Positions 15,301 to 24,291 are shown, counted from the stretch's first letter. The stretch is 64,000 bases of DNA from Lacisediminihabitans sp040549525 (GCF_040549525.1 NZ_JBEPTM010000007.1:1-64000); one strand, 5' to 3'. The notes: generated by a model not told the origin, from the letters alone. Numbers and translations: made by a program.

Positions 15301-15903
15301 TCACTGATCGTCGGTGCGGAAGATGTGTATCGCTTCCCGAATCGCGTAGAAGACGATGACGAAACCGGCCACCGGATCCGCCCACCACCACCCCAGCAGG
15401 AGGTCGAGGCTGATTCCGAGGAGCACGGCGACGGCGAGCATTCCGTCGACGAAGGTCACGCGGCCCTCCGTGAGCAACACGGGGTTGCCCAGGGCGCGAC
15501 CGGTGCGCACCTTCGCTGTCGCCAGGCTGAACATGACGACGGCCGTCACCGCGGTCCAGATGATCCCGCCGACACCGGGCGAGGCGCGGTGACCGGTCAC
15601 CAGCGCCGCGACGGACTGGGTGAGCAGATACGCGGCCAGCAGCAGGAATGCGATCCCGATCAGCCGCAGCGCGCGCCTCTGCCGGGCTTCGCCCGTGCCC
15701 GACAGTTCCCACAGCACCACCGTGGACGCGCCGATCTCGATGAGGCTGTCCAGCCCGAACCCGGCCAGGGCGACCGAGGACGCTGTCACCGCGAGAACAG
15801 CGAGTACCGCCACCCCGACGACGTTCCAGGCGAGCGTCATCCATTCGAGACGTCTTCCCCGTCGCAGAAGACGCGTTCCGGCGTCCAAAATCGGGGAAGG
15901 CAT
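15301..15903 (-). CDS. CDF-like cation transporter membrane domain
   Basis: A 200-residue protein with about six predicted membrane helices that resembles the transmembrane half of cation diffusion facilitators: VALAGFGLDSLIEIGAS provides the helix-II aspartate, and TFVDGMLAVAVLLG the helix-V aspartate. The cytoplasmic C-terminal domain of classical CDF zinc or manganese exporters is missing, and the helix ends at IRTDDQ-type residues. This short form recurs in actinobacteria. Whether it transports metal is uncertain because only some metal-site residues can be aligned. Confidence 0.7.
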   Translation of the reverse strand: MPSPILDAGTRLLRRGRRLEWMTLAWNVVGVAVLAVLAVTASSVALAGFGLDSLIEIGASTVVLWELSGTGEARQRRALRLIGIAFLLLAAYLLTQSVAALVTGHRASPGVGGIIWTAVTAVVMFSLATAKVRTGRALGNPVLLTEGRVTFVDGMLAVAVLLGISLDLLLGWWWADPVAGFVIVFYAIREAIHIFRTDDQ

Positions 15904-15932
15904 GCGATTGCTCCCCCGAGCGATCGGCCGGA

Positions 15933-16454
15933 TCAGCCGACCTTGTGCAGCCAGACGACCTGGTTGGTGTCGCTGGAGTGACGGAACGCCTCCAGCTCGT
16001 CATCCCAGGCCTGGCCGAGGGCGAGGCGCAGCTCACGGTGCAGCTCGAAGGCGTCCGAGCCGGCGATCTCCATCGCGTACCGCACCCGGTCTTCGGGGAT
16101 CACCACGTTGCCAGCGGTGTCGGTCTGCGCGAAGAAGATGCCCAGATCGGGAGTGTGCATCCACCGGCCGCCGTCGCTGCCGGGAGAGGAGTCCTCGGTG
16201 ACCTCGAAGCGCAGGTGTTCCCAGCCGCGGAGAGCGGAGGCGATGGCGGCGCCGGTGCCTTGCGCGCCCTCCCAGTAGAACTCGGTGCGCATGGAGCCCT
16301 TGAGCACCCGCTGTTCTTCCCACTGGAAGTTCACGGCGCGATCCATCGCTCCCCCTGCGGCCCACTCGATGTGCGGGCACAGTGCTCGTGGAGAGGAGTG
16401 CACGAAGAGAACACCCCGCGCCATTGCGACACTGGTATTGGTTAGTGCAGCCAC
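15933..16454 (-). CDS. DUF3145 domain protein
   Basis: A 173-residue protein that matches the actinobacterial DUF3145 pattern: ARGVLFVHSSPRALCPHIEW near the start, a middle FYWEGAQGTGAAIASAL segment, and the C-terminal DDELEAFRHSSDTNQVVWLH. The family is confined mainly to actinobacteria and has no established function. The GTG at 16454 has ATGGAG five to six bases upstream. It is transcribed away from the PadR gene, sharing a 190-base intergenic region. Confidence 0.8.
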   Translation of the reverse strand: MAALTNTSVAMARGVLFVHSSPRALCPHIEWAAGGAMDRAVNFQWEEQRVLKGSMRTEFYWEGAQGTGAAIASALRGWEHLRFEVTEDSSPGSDGGRWMHTPDLGIFFAQTDTAGNVVIPEDRVRYAMEIAGSDAFELHRELRLALGQAWDDELEAFRHSSDTNQVVWLHKVG

Positions 16455-16583
16455 GATAACTCCATTCCGTTGAGGTGCGACTTCCCCATCGACCTCGGAA
16501 TGTTCCGTGCTGCGCTATTCAGTTACACGGCAAGCCGTTTTGCCCATTATCGCCGAAGACTCCGGTAAATAACAACTGTGTAA

Positions 16584-16611
16584 TTGCCGAGTGCCGAGGC
16601 GAATATATACT
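16584..16611 (+). promoter_or_regulatory. Promoter of the PadR gene
   Basis: TTGCCG (16584-16589) and TATACT (16606-16611) are spaced by 16 bases, a good sigma-70-type match. The -10 lies in the AT-rich GAATATATACTCAG. PadR proteins commonly bind ATAT-containing dyads over their own -10, so autoregulation is plausible but not shown. Confidence 0.5.
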
Positions 16612-16644
16612 CAGCATGGTTTTGATCGGCCTGAGGAGGCGTGG

Positions 16645-17202
16645 ATGTCGGTGCGCGACGGCCTTCTCGCCGTGCTATCCCTCGGGGAGGGCTACGGCCT
16701 GCAGCTCCATTCCGAGCTCGCTTCCCGCGCCCCGCACCGTCGCGCGGTCAACGTCGGCCAGATCTACAGCACACTGGAACGGCTCGCCCGTTCGGGACTC
16801 GTCGAGCCCGCCGGCACATCCGTCGACTCACTTCCCCTGTATCGCCTCACCGAGACCGGCCGAGCGGCCGCGAACGGCTGGATGACCGAGCCGGCGCTCG
16901 ACGGCCTGCCCGAGTGGACCGAGATGCTCGATCAGGTGCTCGTCACGAGCTCCATCGACCCGGTGGCAGCCAAGACCGTCGCGGAGAGCTACCGTCGCTG
17001 GTGGGAGCACGATCTCGTCGCTACTCGGTCGACCGCCGAACCTCCATTCGCGGATGCCCGACTCGCCCTCGTCGCCCGCGAGGCGCAGGCCGTGGCCGCG
17101 GTCGCCTGGCTCGGTTCCGCGATCGCCGCGCTTGCCGACTTCGACTCCTTCCGCCCCCTGTCGGACGCACGGCCGAAGCGCGGACGGCGCGCCAAGCCCT
17201 GA
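16645..17202 (+). CDS. PadR family transcriptional regulator
   Basis: A 185-residue repressor-type protein. The N-terminal winged helix (about 1-80) contains LLAVLSLGEGYGLQLHSEL and the recognition region QIYSTLERLARSGLVEP, both typical for PadR; a C-terminal helical Vir-like domain follows. GAGGAGG five bases before the ATG at 16645 fixes the start. The downstream gene is convergent, so its targets are not its immediate operon partners. Confidence 0.85.
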   Translation: MSVRDGLLAVLSLGEGYGLQLHSELASRAPHRRAVNVGQIYSTLERLARSGLVEPAGTSVDSLPLYRLTETGRAAANGWMTEPALDGLPEWTEMLDQVLVTSSIDPVAAKTVAESYRRWWEHDLVATRSTAEPPFADARLALVAREAQAVAAVAWLGSAIAALADFDSFRPLSDARPKRGRRAKP

Positions 17203-17203
17203 G

Positions 17204-18883
17204 CTACTTGGCGGCCCCGTAATCATCCACGATTGCAACCGTGAGAGGGAAGGTCACCGGCAGGGCGCCGAAAAGCAACCGACCGGCATCCTCCGCGGCC
17301 GTTCGAATGGCGGCCTCGACGGCTGCCACTCGGTCTGTCGGAGTGTGGACCACCACCTCGTCGTGCATGAAGAACACCAGGTGGGGCGCATCGGTGAGCC
17401 ACAAGCCGCCGGCCCCGTCGTGAAGGATGCGGCGCAGGTTGGCCATCCAACAGAGTGCCCACTCCGCGGCGGTCCCCTGCACGATGAAGTTGCGTGTGAA
17501 TCGGCCCCAGCTGCGCGCCTGTCCTCGCGCTCGACTCGCCTCCGCCTCTGTGGCGGTCTCGCCGTAGGCATCCGCCTGGGTGGCACGCCAGGCCGGTCCC
17601 GGCGGAGGTGAGCTGCGGCCGAGACGGGTCGTCACGACCTCACCGCGTTCACCGGCGCGGGCGGCCTCTTCGGCCATGCCGATTGCCCGGGGGTATGCCC
17701 GGGCCAGCCGGGGCATGAGGCGCCCCCCTTCACCGGAGGTTGCGCCGTACATCGCGCCGAGCATCGCGACCTTGGCCTCATCCCGGGTCTCGACAGCACC
17801 GCTGGCGACGATGCCCGCATAGAGGTCACCGGCACGTCCCGCCTCTGCCATGCCGCGATCGCCCGAGAGCGCAGCGAGGATCCGCGGCTCGAGCTGGGAG
17901 GCATCCGCGACCACGAATGTCCAGCCCGGATCGGCGACGACGGCGCCGCGGATCTGCTTCGGAAGCTGCAGCGCCCCACCGCCGCCCGTGCTCGCCCAGC
18001 GTCCGGTGACGACTCCCCCGGGCACGTACTCGGGGTGGAATCGGCCCTGTCGCACGTTCGAGTCGAGCCAGTGCCATCCGTTGGCCGTCAGAAGCCGCGA
18101 CATCTTCTTGTACTCGAGCAGCGGTTCGATGGCCGGATGCGTGAGCTTCTTGAGCTCCCACGACCGGGTCGAGGTGACCATGAGCCCCGCGACGGCGAGG
18201 GCCTTGAGCAACTCGGACGGTGAATCGGGATTGAGGGTTGGTGCCTCCAGCGCCTGTCGCAGCCGCTGCAGCGTCGCGTCGAGACGCGCGGGCCGTTCGC
18301 CGGGCGCCGGCCGCGCACCGAGATGACTCTCCAGGATGGCGTTGTGGATGTCTTCGCGCCAGGGCAGCCCGGCGTGCATCATCTCGGCGGCGACAAGCGC
18401 TCCGGCCGACTCCGCCGCGAGCAGGAGTCCGATCCGTGCCGGGTCATCGGCACCGGCGATCGCGGCGCGTTGCGCGGCGAACTCGGCGAGGGCATCCTCC
18501 CCCCGGTCGTCCTCCGTAATCTCGTCGAAGTCGAAGAGGGTGTGCTCAGCGGGCCTCTCGAGCGTCTCGAGCGCACCGCGATCCCAGGAGCTCGCGGGCG
18601 CGCCGGCCAGGCTCGAGCCTGCGGTCAGGCTGGAGCCGCGCAGGATCGCGTGCGACAGTCGGAGATCGACACAGCGCTCGACCCGCACGCCGGCCGCGAG
18701 CAGGCTCGGATACCACCGAGTCGTGTCGCCCCACACCCAGCGCGGATGCTGCAACTCCAGCTCGGCGACGAGCGTGGGCAGTTCGGCAACGGTGACGGTG
18801 ATTGCGTCCCCGACGGGGCTTCCCGCATCATCCACCGTCTGAAGGACGACTCCAGCGGAGATTGGGAACAGGACAACGTGCAC
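17204..18883 (-). CDS. Exonuclease/DNA polymerase I-like protein
   Basis: A 559-residue family-A polymerase-like protein of the actinobacterial bifunctional 3'-5' exonuclease/polymerase group. Polymerase motif A appears as VADASQLEPRILAALSGD, motif B as EAKVAMLGAMYGATSGEGG, and motif C as FFMHDEVVVHTP with the HDE triad. The N-terminal part is a degenerate exonuclease-like region. It is shorter than PolA and has no 5' nuclease domain. GTG at 18883 is chosen because the conserved HVVLFPISAG follows directly; the upstream GGGAGG abuts it, so spacing is unusual. A repair or translesion role is inferred. Confidence 0.8.
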   Translation of the reverse strand: MHVVLFPISAGVVLQTVDDAGSPVGDAITVTVAELPTLVAELELQHPRWVWGDTTRWYPSLLAAGVRVERCVDLRLSHAILRGSSLTAGSSLAGAPASSWDRGALETLERPAEHTLFDFDEITEDDRGEDALAEFAAQRAAIAGADDPARIGLLLAAESAGALVAAEMMHAGLPWREDIHNAILESHLGARPAPGERPARLDATLQRLRQALEAPTLNPDSPSELLKALAVAGLMVTSTRSWELKKLTHPAIEPLLEYKKMSRLLTANGWHWLDSNVRQGRFHPEYVPGGVVTGRWASTGGGGALQLPKQIRGAVVADPGWTFVVADASQLEPRILAALSGDRGMAEAGRAGDLYAGIVASGAVETRDEAKVAMLGAMYGATSGEGGRLMPRLARAYPRAIGMAEEAARAGERGEVVTTRLGRSSPPPGPAWRATQADAYGETATEAEASRARGQARSWGRFTRNFIVQGTAAEWALCWMANLRRILHDGAGGLWLTDAPHLVFFMHDEVVVHTPTDRVAAVEAAIRTAAEDAGRLLFGALPVTFPLTVAIVDDYGAAK

Positions 18884-19124
18884 CCTCCCATACTGCCGTG
18901 ATGCGCCGACGTGGAAGACGACGCTAGGCGGGCCCCGTGCAATTGAGTCGGCCCGTTCTCGGCGCTCCCGTCGTGTTGCCGTCCTGACCCGCGAGAAGAC
19001 CATGCCAAAGGACGAGAGCGCGGCAAGTCGGCGGCAACACGCCGACGTCCGCGGACGAAAGCATGGATTTCGCGCACACAACACGCAGCCAGACGATAGC
19101 GATGAGTTGTGCGCGGCGCGGAGG

Positions 19125-19556
19125 CTAGGCGAACGGTGTCGCGGTCTCCATCAGTCGGGAGCGGATCATGAAACGGACGCCCTCCGGCGACTCGACGGAG
19201 AAGCCACTCCCCCTGCCCTTGACGACATCGACCGTGAGGAAGGTGTGGCTCCAGTATTCGAACTGCTCTGCGGACATCCAGAAGTCGATGACCTGGGGCT
19301 CGCCACCCTCCGGGGCGATGTCGAGTCGGCCGAGGAGGACATCCTGGTCGGAGGTGAGGAAGTCGCCGGCGGGGAAGCACATGGGGCTCGAGCCGTCGCA
19401 GCATCCGCCGGACTGATGGATCATGAGCGGCCCGTACTTGTCCCAGAGCACGCGGAGGAGATCGACGGTCACGGGCAGGAACTCGACCCGCGGAATGGTC
19501 TCGCCGGGAACGGTGACCGTTGCGGTGACCACTCCGGTGCTTTCGACGACAGACAT
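19125..19556 (-). CDS. DUF779 domain protein
   Basis: A 143-residue protein with the DUF779 signature: HQSGGCCDGSSPMCFPAGDF, a cluster of cysteines that could bind a metal, then DFWMSAEQFEYWSHTFLTVDVV. Members are small and often encoded beside NAD-dependent aldehyde dehydrogenases; here the gene lies 93 bases downstream of one on the same strand. Function is unknown. The context suggests assistance or regulation of the dehydrogenase. A perfect long hairpin separates the two genes. Confidence 0.8.
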   Translation of the reverse strand: MSVVESTGVVTATVTVPGETIPRVEFLPVTVDLLRVLWDKYGPLMIHQSGGCCDGSSPMCFPAGDFLTSDQDVLLGRLDIAPEGGEPQVIDFWMSAEQFEYWSHTFLTVDVVKGRGSGFSVESPEGVRFMIRSRLMETATPFA

Positions 19557-19594
19557 CGGTGTCCTTTCGATCTGGTTTCAGTATGCGCCCGAAA

Positions 19595-19638
19595 CCGGTG
19601 ATCGAGCCTGTCAGTGTGCCGACAGGCTCGATCACCGG
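19595..19638. repeat. Perfect 18-base palindromic hairpin
   Basis: CCGGTGATCGAGCCTGTC (19595-19612) and its exact reverse complement (19621-19638) flank the 8-base loop AGTGTGCC. It lies between the aldehyde dehydrogenase and DUF779 genes. The GACAGGCTCGA core resembles REP-like palindromes I recall from Microbacteriaceae genomes. There is no T-run on either side, so intrinsic termination is not the obvious role. Confidence 0.75.
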
Positions 19639-19649
19639 ATGATGCGGGT

Positions 19650-21173
19650 TTAGAAGAAGCCCAGCTTGTTCTCGTCGTACGAGACGAGGAGGTTCTTCGT
19701 CTGCTGGTAGTGGTCGAGCGCCAGGCGGCTGTTCTCGCGGCCGATGCCCGAGCTCTTGTAGCCACCGAAGGCAGCGCCCGCGGGGTAGGCGTGATAGTTG
19801 TTGACCCACACCCGACCGGCCTGGATGTCGCGGCCCGCCCGGTACGCGGTGTTGCCGTTACGAGACCACACGCCCGCTCCGAGACCATAGAGCGTGTCGT
19901 TGGCGATCGAGATGGCATCGTCGTAGCCGTCGAAGCTGGTCACCGCGAGCACCGGTCCGAAGATCTCCTCCTGGAACAGGCGCATCTTGTTGTGGCCCTC
20001 GAAGATGGTCGGCTGCACGTAGTAGCCCTCGCTGAGGTCGCCCCCGAGGTCCGCACGCTCGCCACCGAGCAGCAGTTTCGCGCCCTCCTGCTTCCCGATG
20101 TCGATGTAGCTCAGGATCTTCTCGAGCTGGTCGTTCGACGCCTGGGCTCCGACCATCGTGTCGGTGTCGAGCGGGTTGCCCTGCACCGCGAGGGCTGTGC
20201 GCTTCACCGCGTCGCCGAGGAACTTGTCGTAGATCGGCTTCTCGATGAGGGCGCGGCTCGGAGCAGTGCAGACCTCTCCCTGGTTGAACGCGAAGAGGGC
20301 GAAGCCCTCCTGGGCCTTGTCGTAGAACGCGTCATCGGCATCCGCGACGTCCTTGAAGAACACGTTCGGGCTCTTGCCCCCGAGCTCGAGGGTCGCAGGG
20401 ATGATGTTCGCGCTCGCATACTGCAGGATCAGCCGGCCGGTGGTCGTCTCTCCGGTGAAGGCGATCTTGCGGATGCGCGGGCTCGACGCGAGCGGCTTGC
20501 CCGCCTCGACACCGAATCCGTTGACCACGTTGACGACTCCGGCGGGAAGGATGTCGCCGATCAGTTCCATCAGCACGAGGATCGACGCGGGCGTCTGCTC
20601 GGCCGGCTTCAGCACGATGGCGTTGCCTGCCGCAAGCGCCGGGGCGAGCTTCCAGACGGCCATGAGGATGGGGAAGTTCCACGGGATGATCTGGCCGACC
20701 ACACCGAGCGGCTCGTGGTAGTGGTAGGCCGTCATGCCGTTGTCCATCTCCGCGAAGCTGCCCTCCTGGGCACGGATCGCGGCGGCGAAGTACCGGAAGT
20801 GGTCCGCGGCGAGGGGGATGTCGGCGTTGAGCGTCTCCCGGATGGCCTTGCCGTTGTCCCAGGTCTCGGCGAGGGCGAGGATCTCGGTGTTCGCGTCGAT
20901 CACGTCGGCGATGCGGTTGAGCACCGCCGCCCGCTCGGTTGCACTGGTCTTGCCCCAGGCCGGCGCGGCCTTGTGCGCCGCGTCAAGCGCAGCGTCGATG
21001 TCTTCGGCGGTGCCTCTGGCGACCTCGCAGAACGGCTTTCCGTTGACGGGCGAGATGTCTTCGAAGTACTGGCCCTTAACCGGCTTGACCCACTCGCCCC
21101 CGATCCAGTGCTCGTAGCGGGGCTTGTAGCTGAACTTCGCATCCGGTGTACCCGGGGCCGCGTAGACGGTCAT
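19650..21173 (-). CDS. NAD-dependent aldehyde dehydrogenase
   Basis: A 507-residue ALDH superfamily enzyme that oxidises an aldehyde to an acid. Catalytic C302 is in FNQGEVCTAPSR, the general base E263 in LELGGKSP, and the nucleotide-binding N166 in PWNFP; all are intact. The sequence resembles the ExaC/AldA/acetaldehyde group, which is often encoded with DUF779. AGGAG lies seven bases before the ATG at 21173. An upstream minus-strand GAF-domain regulator probably controls it. The physiological aldehyde (ethanol-derived, chloroacetaldehyde or acetoin-derived) cannot be decided. Confidence 0.9.
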   Translation of the reverse strand: MTVYAAPGTPDAKFSYKPRYEHWIGGEWVKPVKGQYFEDISPVNGKPFCEVARGTAEDIDAALDAAHKAAPAWGKTSATERAAVLNRIADVIDANTEILALAETWDNGKAIRETLNADIPLAADHFRYFAAAIRAQEGSFAEMDNGMTAYHYHEPLGVVGQIIPWNFPILMAVWKLAPALAAGNAIVLKPAEQTPASILVLMELIGDILPAGVVNVVNGFGVEAGKPLASSPRIRKIAFTGETTTGRLILQYASANIIPATLELGGKSPNVFFKDVADADDAFYDKAQEGFALFAFNQGEVCTAPSRALIEKPIYDKFLGDAVKRTALAVQGNPLDTDTMVGAQASNDQLEKILSYIDIGKQEGAKLLLGGERADLGGDLSEGYYVQPTIFEGHNKMRLFQEEIFGPVLAVTSFDGYDDAISIANDTLYGLGAGVWSRNGNTAYRAGRDIQAGRVWVNNYHAYPAGAAFGGYKSSGIGRENSRLALDHYQQTKNLLVSYDENKLGFF

Positions 21174-21226
21174 TGCAACTCCTGTCGACGACTCTGTCAA
21201 AAGAACCCCATGGGCTCCGTTGCAGG

Positions 21227-22576
21227 TTAGGAGCGCGGAGGTTGCGGGGAGGTTGCGACTTGTTGCGCGCCGAGTTCGGCTTCGATGCGCTCGAGCCGGG
21301 CGACGACCGCGGCGCGCTTCGGCGACTTCGGCGGGAGCATCCGGAGGCATGTCCTCCAGACCTCCGCGTCGTAGGCTGCCTCGTCGGTGCGGGCGTAGGC
21401 GAGGAGGGTCTCGGCGGATGCATCGGTGAGCAACGCGTCACGCAGGCGCTGGCTCAGCTCCTGGCGGAGCTCCGCGATGCCCGGCGCCGAAGACGTCGGC
21501 AGCAGTGCGCCAGCGTAGGCCCCGAGCGCTACGCGGTGGGCGCCGCGATCGAGGAACGCGAGCACCCGGTGGGCGTCCAGGTCCAGCCGCGCCGGCAGGC
21601 GATAGGGACGGGACAGGGGCACGAGCGACTCGTCGATGCGCTCGAGCACCTTGCGCAGGCGCACCATCTCCGCGCGCAGGGTGACGATCGATCCCTCCCT
21701 CTCATAGACCAACCCGGCGAGGCGGTCGACCGAGAGCCCCTCCGGATGCCAGGCGAGCAGGGTGAGGATCTCGGAGTGTCGCGTGCTCAACTCGATCGAC
21801 CGGCCCCCGACGGTGATTCGGCCGACATCGCTGCCGAGCACCGACAGCACGGGCGGCGCGATTGCGCGGGGAGCAGCGAGGACTGTCGCGGAGCGGCGGG
21901 GGCGCGAACTGAGCTCGTCCAGCCGTCGGATTCGCATCTCCGACTCGACGGCCGCCACGGCAGCCTCCAGCAGAGGAAGTGTCGCCGGTGCCACGGCATC
22001 CGCTCCCCCGGTGATGTCGATGACACCCAGGATGCGGCCTGAGGACGGATCGTGCACCGGCACCGCGGTGCAGCTCCACGGGTGCACGATGCGATTGAAG
22101 TGCTCCGCACCCTGTATCTGAATGCCATGGTCGAGGGCGAGCGCCGTCCCTGGCGCGCTCGTTCCGACCGCGCGCTCCGACCAGTCGGCCCCCTCGACGA
22201 AGAGCATGCCCTCGGCCTTGCGGCGGAGGGCGCGATCGCCGTCGATCCAGAGCAATCGGCCGGCCTCATCCCCGATCGCGACGATCAGCCCGGCATCGAA
22301 GGTGTGCCGGATCAGCAGGCTGTGGATTGTCGGGAGCGCAAGCGCCATGGGGTGGGCGCTTCGATACTCGTGCAGGTCGTCCTCGTCGAAGTCGATGGCC
22401 GCGCCGAGATGATCGGGGTCCAGCTCCAATTGAAGGGACCGTTGCCAGGACTCCTGCACCAGCCGTCGAACGCCGCTCACGGCCGTTCGCGTCGCGATCA
22501 CGGAGTCGTGGGCCGATGCGAGTCTCTGCCGCTCGGAGCTGTCGGTGGGGCGCGCGACCATCCAGGGGCTGGTCAC
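21227..22576 (-). CDS. GAF-domain transcriptional regulator
   Basis: About 449 residues. The N-terminal region resembles the AcoR-type sensor: an ESWQRSL opening, then a GAF-like domain (about 75-225) with GDEAGRLLWIDGD, VGTSAPGTALA and HPWSCTAVPVHDPSSGRILGVIDITGG. There is no AAA+ sigma-54 module; instead a winged-helix-like segment (SVLGSDVGRITVGGRSIELS onward) precedes an alpha-helical tail. I prefer GTG 22576 since GGAGG lies four bases upstream; ATG 22594 is an alternative. It sits directly upstream of the aldehyde dehydrogenase on the same strand and likely activates it in response to a small effector. Confidence 0.75.
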   Translation of the reverse strand: MTSPWMVARPTDSSERQRLASAHDSVIATRTAVSGVRRLVQESWQRSLQLELDPDHLGAAIDFDEDDLHEYRSAHPMALALPTIHSLLIRHTFDAGLIVAIGDEAGRLLWIDGDRALRRKAEGMLFVEGADWSERAVGTSAPGTALALDHGIQIQGAEHFNRIVHPWSCTAVPVHDPSSGRILGVIDITGGADAVAPATLPLLEAAVAAVESEMRIRRLDELSSRPRRSATVLAAPRAIAPPVLSVLGSDVGRITVGGRSIELSTRHSEILTLLAWHPEGLSVDRLAGLVYEREGSIVTLRAEMVRLRKVLERIDESLVPLSRPYRLPARLDLDAHRVLAFLDRGAHRVALGAYAGALLPTSSAPGIAELRQELSQRLRDALLTDASAETLLAYARTDEAAYDAEVWRTCLRMLPPKSPKRAAVVARLERIEAELGAQQVATSPQPPRS

Positions 22577-22637
22577 GGCGCCTCCGATCAGCATTGGTCG
22601 AGTTGCGCAATCCTAGTCGGCGGAGCCGTGCCCGCTG

Positions 22638-23297
22638 TCAACAGTCCTGGGAGACGCTGACGGGAGCGTTGAGAAAGCGGATCAGGCCGGTCTTCGGGTC
22701 GGAGATGGCCACCACCCCCACGTCATTGGCGTCGAGATCGAAGAACGCCTCTACACCGAGCTGCCCTGCGGTGTCCTGCCCGATCACCCGCACGTCGGGC
22801 GTCGCGCTGATGAGCGACTGGATCGGATCCCCCACTCCGAACCCGGATGCGGTGGTGACGGCCACCCCACCGGGCGTCTTCGCGGAATCGGACCTCACCA
22901 TGAAGGATGATCCGGCCGAGGCCGCGTCGGTAACGTAGGTGACGGACAGTCCATCGCCCCAGCTGATTCGTTTCTGGCTGTTCGAACAGGTGGTTGCGAC
23001 GAGCGTCTCGATCGACGGGGTCTCCCCGGTCTGCTTGCTCAGGGCGGCCACGGCCAGAGTCCCGTCACCCGAATAGGAGAGCTGCTGCAGCACGGACTTG
23101 TCGCTGCCGATGAGCGTGAGGGACGTTCCGGTGATCCGGATGGCGGCAAGGCTCACCGCGATCGGTGAGGCCGACGGAGTCGCAGAGGTCGGCGCGCTGG
23201 AGGGCACTTGGACCGGTCGCTCCGGCGTGCACCCGACGAGCGCAAGCGCCACCAGGGCAAGGACTACGGTGCGGCCCAGGCTGCGCGGTGTCAGCAT
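22638..23297 (-). CDS. Predicted lipoprotein
   Basis: A 219-residue secreted protein with a lipoprotein signal peptide: positive start, hydrophobic stretch (about 9-21) and lipobox LVGC with C23 as the lipidation site. A proline/serine/threonine-rich linker (about 27-47) follows, then a globular domain of unknown family that holds two cysteines (TTCSNS and the terminal QDC), possibly a disulfide. The protein would be anchored to the outer face of the membrane. It is in line with DUF1684 on the same strand, 19 bases apart. Confidence 0.7.
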   Translation of the reverse strand: MLTPRSLGRTVVLALVALALVGCTPERPVQVPSSAPTSATPSASPIAVSLAAIRITGTSLTLIGSDKSVLQQLSYSGDGTLAVAALSKQTGETPSIETLVATTCSNSQKRISWGDGLSVTYVTDAASAGSSFMVRSDSAKTPGGVAVTTASGFGVGDPIQSLISATPDVRVIGQDTAGQLGVEAFFDLDANDVGVVAISDPKTGLIRFLNAPVSVSQDC

Positions 23298-23316
23298 GCG
23301 CCAACTGTAATGCAGC

Positions 23317-24159
23317 TCACTCGTGCAGCAGCGAACCGTCCTTCTTCAGAACCTGTTTCTCGCCGGCCTCGATCGGCACGGTGAACCGGTTCTGCCGGGG
23401 CGGCATCGGGCAGTTGAAGGCATAGCTGAAGGCGCACGGCGGAAGAATGGCCCGGTTGAAGTCGAGGGTGATCGTGCCATCCGCATTCGGCGCGACGAAG
23501 AGGAAGCGCCCGACGCTGTAGGTGCTGTCGCCGCTCGTCGCATCGGAGAAGACCAATTGCAGCGCCCGGCCCGCCTTGAAGGCGGCGAGGTTGTAGTCGA
23601 CGCCGTCCTTGGAGAACGTGATCTCGCCGGGGATCGGCAGCTCGCGGGTCTTGCCGTCGTCCTTGAGGTGCTCGAACCCCACGGTCGTGCCATCCGGAAG
23701 CTCGGTGAAGGTGCCCGTCACCACCCACTCGGGGTCGTAATCGAAGGCCGAGATGGAGCCGAACTCCCGGATCCCCTCCGAGTTCGAGTCCCAGACGCGA
23801 AGCGCGTAAGTGCCCTCTTCGCTCGCGATCACGAAGCCGGTAACGGAGTCGCTGAACACGATCGCGCTCGGCTGCTCGTCATCCTTGCCCCGCACCGTCG
23901 CTTCGCCATCCACCAGCAGGCCATCGACGGTGATGTTGTCGGATGCCTCCGCGGTCAGCTTCAGTCCCGATTCGCCCTTCGGCAACGGGGCCCAGGTGCC
24001 CGGCACTCCCCAGATCGTCTGCGACGAGTCGATCCATTGGGTGTTGACGAGGGCGAGACTGCCCGTGGGCTGCACCACCGAGAGTTCACGCCGACCGTGA
24101 TAGGTCGCATAGGCCTCCTCCGGAGTCGGAGCGGCCGTCTGGGCGGTGGTGTCGGTCAT
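23317..24159 (-). CDS. DUF1684 domain protein
   Basis: A 280-residue protein of the DUF1684 family. Typical parts are visible: a W-rich start with TYHGRRELSVVQPTGSLALV, a middle RELPIPGEITFSKDGVDYNLAAF, and the C-terminal GTITLDFNRAILPPCAFSYAFNCPMPPRQNRF with the conserved proline-cysteine pairs. No catalytic role is established for the family. AAGGA seven bases upstream supports ATG 24159 over an in-frame ATG 13 codons earlier. Confidence 0.8.
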   Translation of the reverse strand: MTDTTAQTAAPTPEEAYATYHGRRELSVVQPTGSLALVNTQWIDSSQTIWGVPGTWAPLPKGESGLKLTAEASDNITVDGLLVDGEATVRGKDDEQPSAIVFSDSVTGFVIASEEGTYALRVWDSNSEGIREFGSISAFDYDPEWVVTGTFTELPDGTTVGFEHLKDDGKTRELPIPGEITFSKDGVDYNLAAFKAGRALQLVFSDATSGDSTYSVGRFLFVAPNADGTITLDFNRAILPPCAFSYAFNCPMPPRQNRFTVPIEAGEKQVLKKDGSLLHE

Positions 24160-24257
24160 GGTTCCATCCTTACTGAAGTAACTGGCCGTGCTGAACACAC
24201 TGGAGCCAACGACGACCGTGGCACGCGCATTCCCCGCTTCGCCCGCGCGGGGGAACG

Positions 24258-24291
24258 AAAAAACCGGTCCCGCACGAATGCGGGACCGGTT
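24258..24291 (-). terminator. Intrinsic terminator after cspA
   Basis: AACCGGTCCCGCA (24262-24274) and TGCGGGACCGGTT (24279-24291) form a perfect 13-base stem with a four-base loop. Read on the minus strand the stem is followed by TTTTTTCG, so it should end the cold shock transcript coming from the right. On the plus strand only a short T-stretch follows. Confidence 0.85.
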
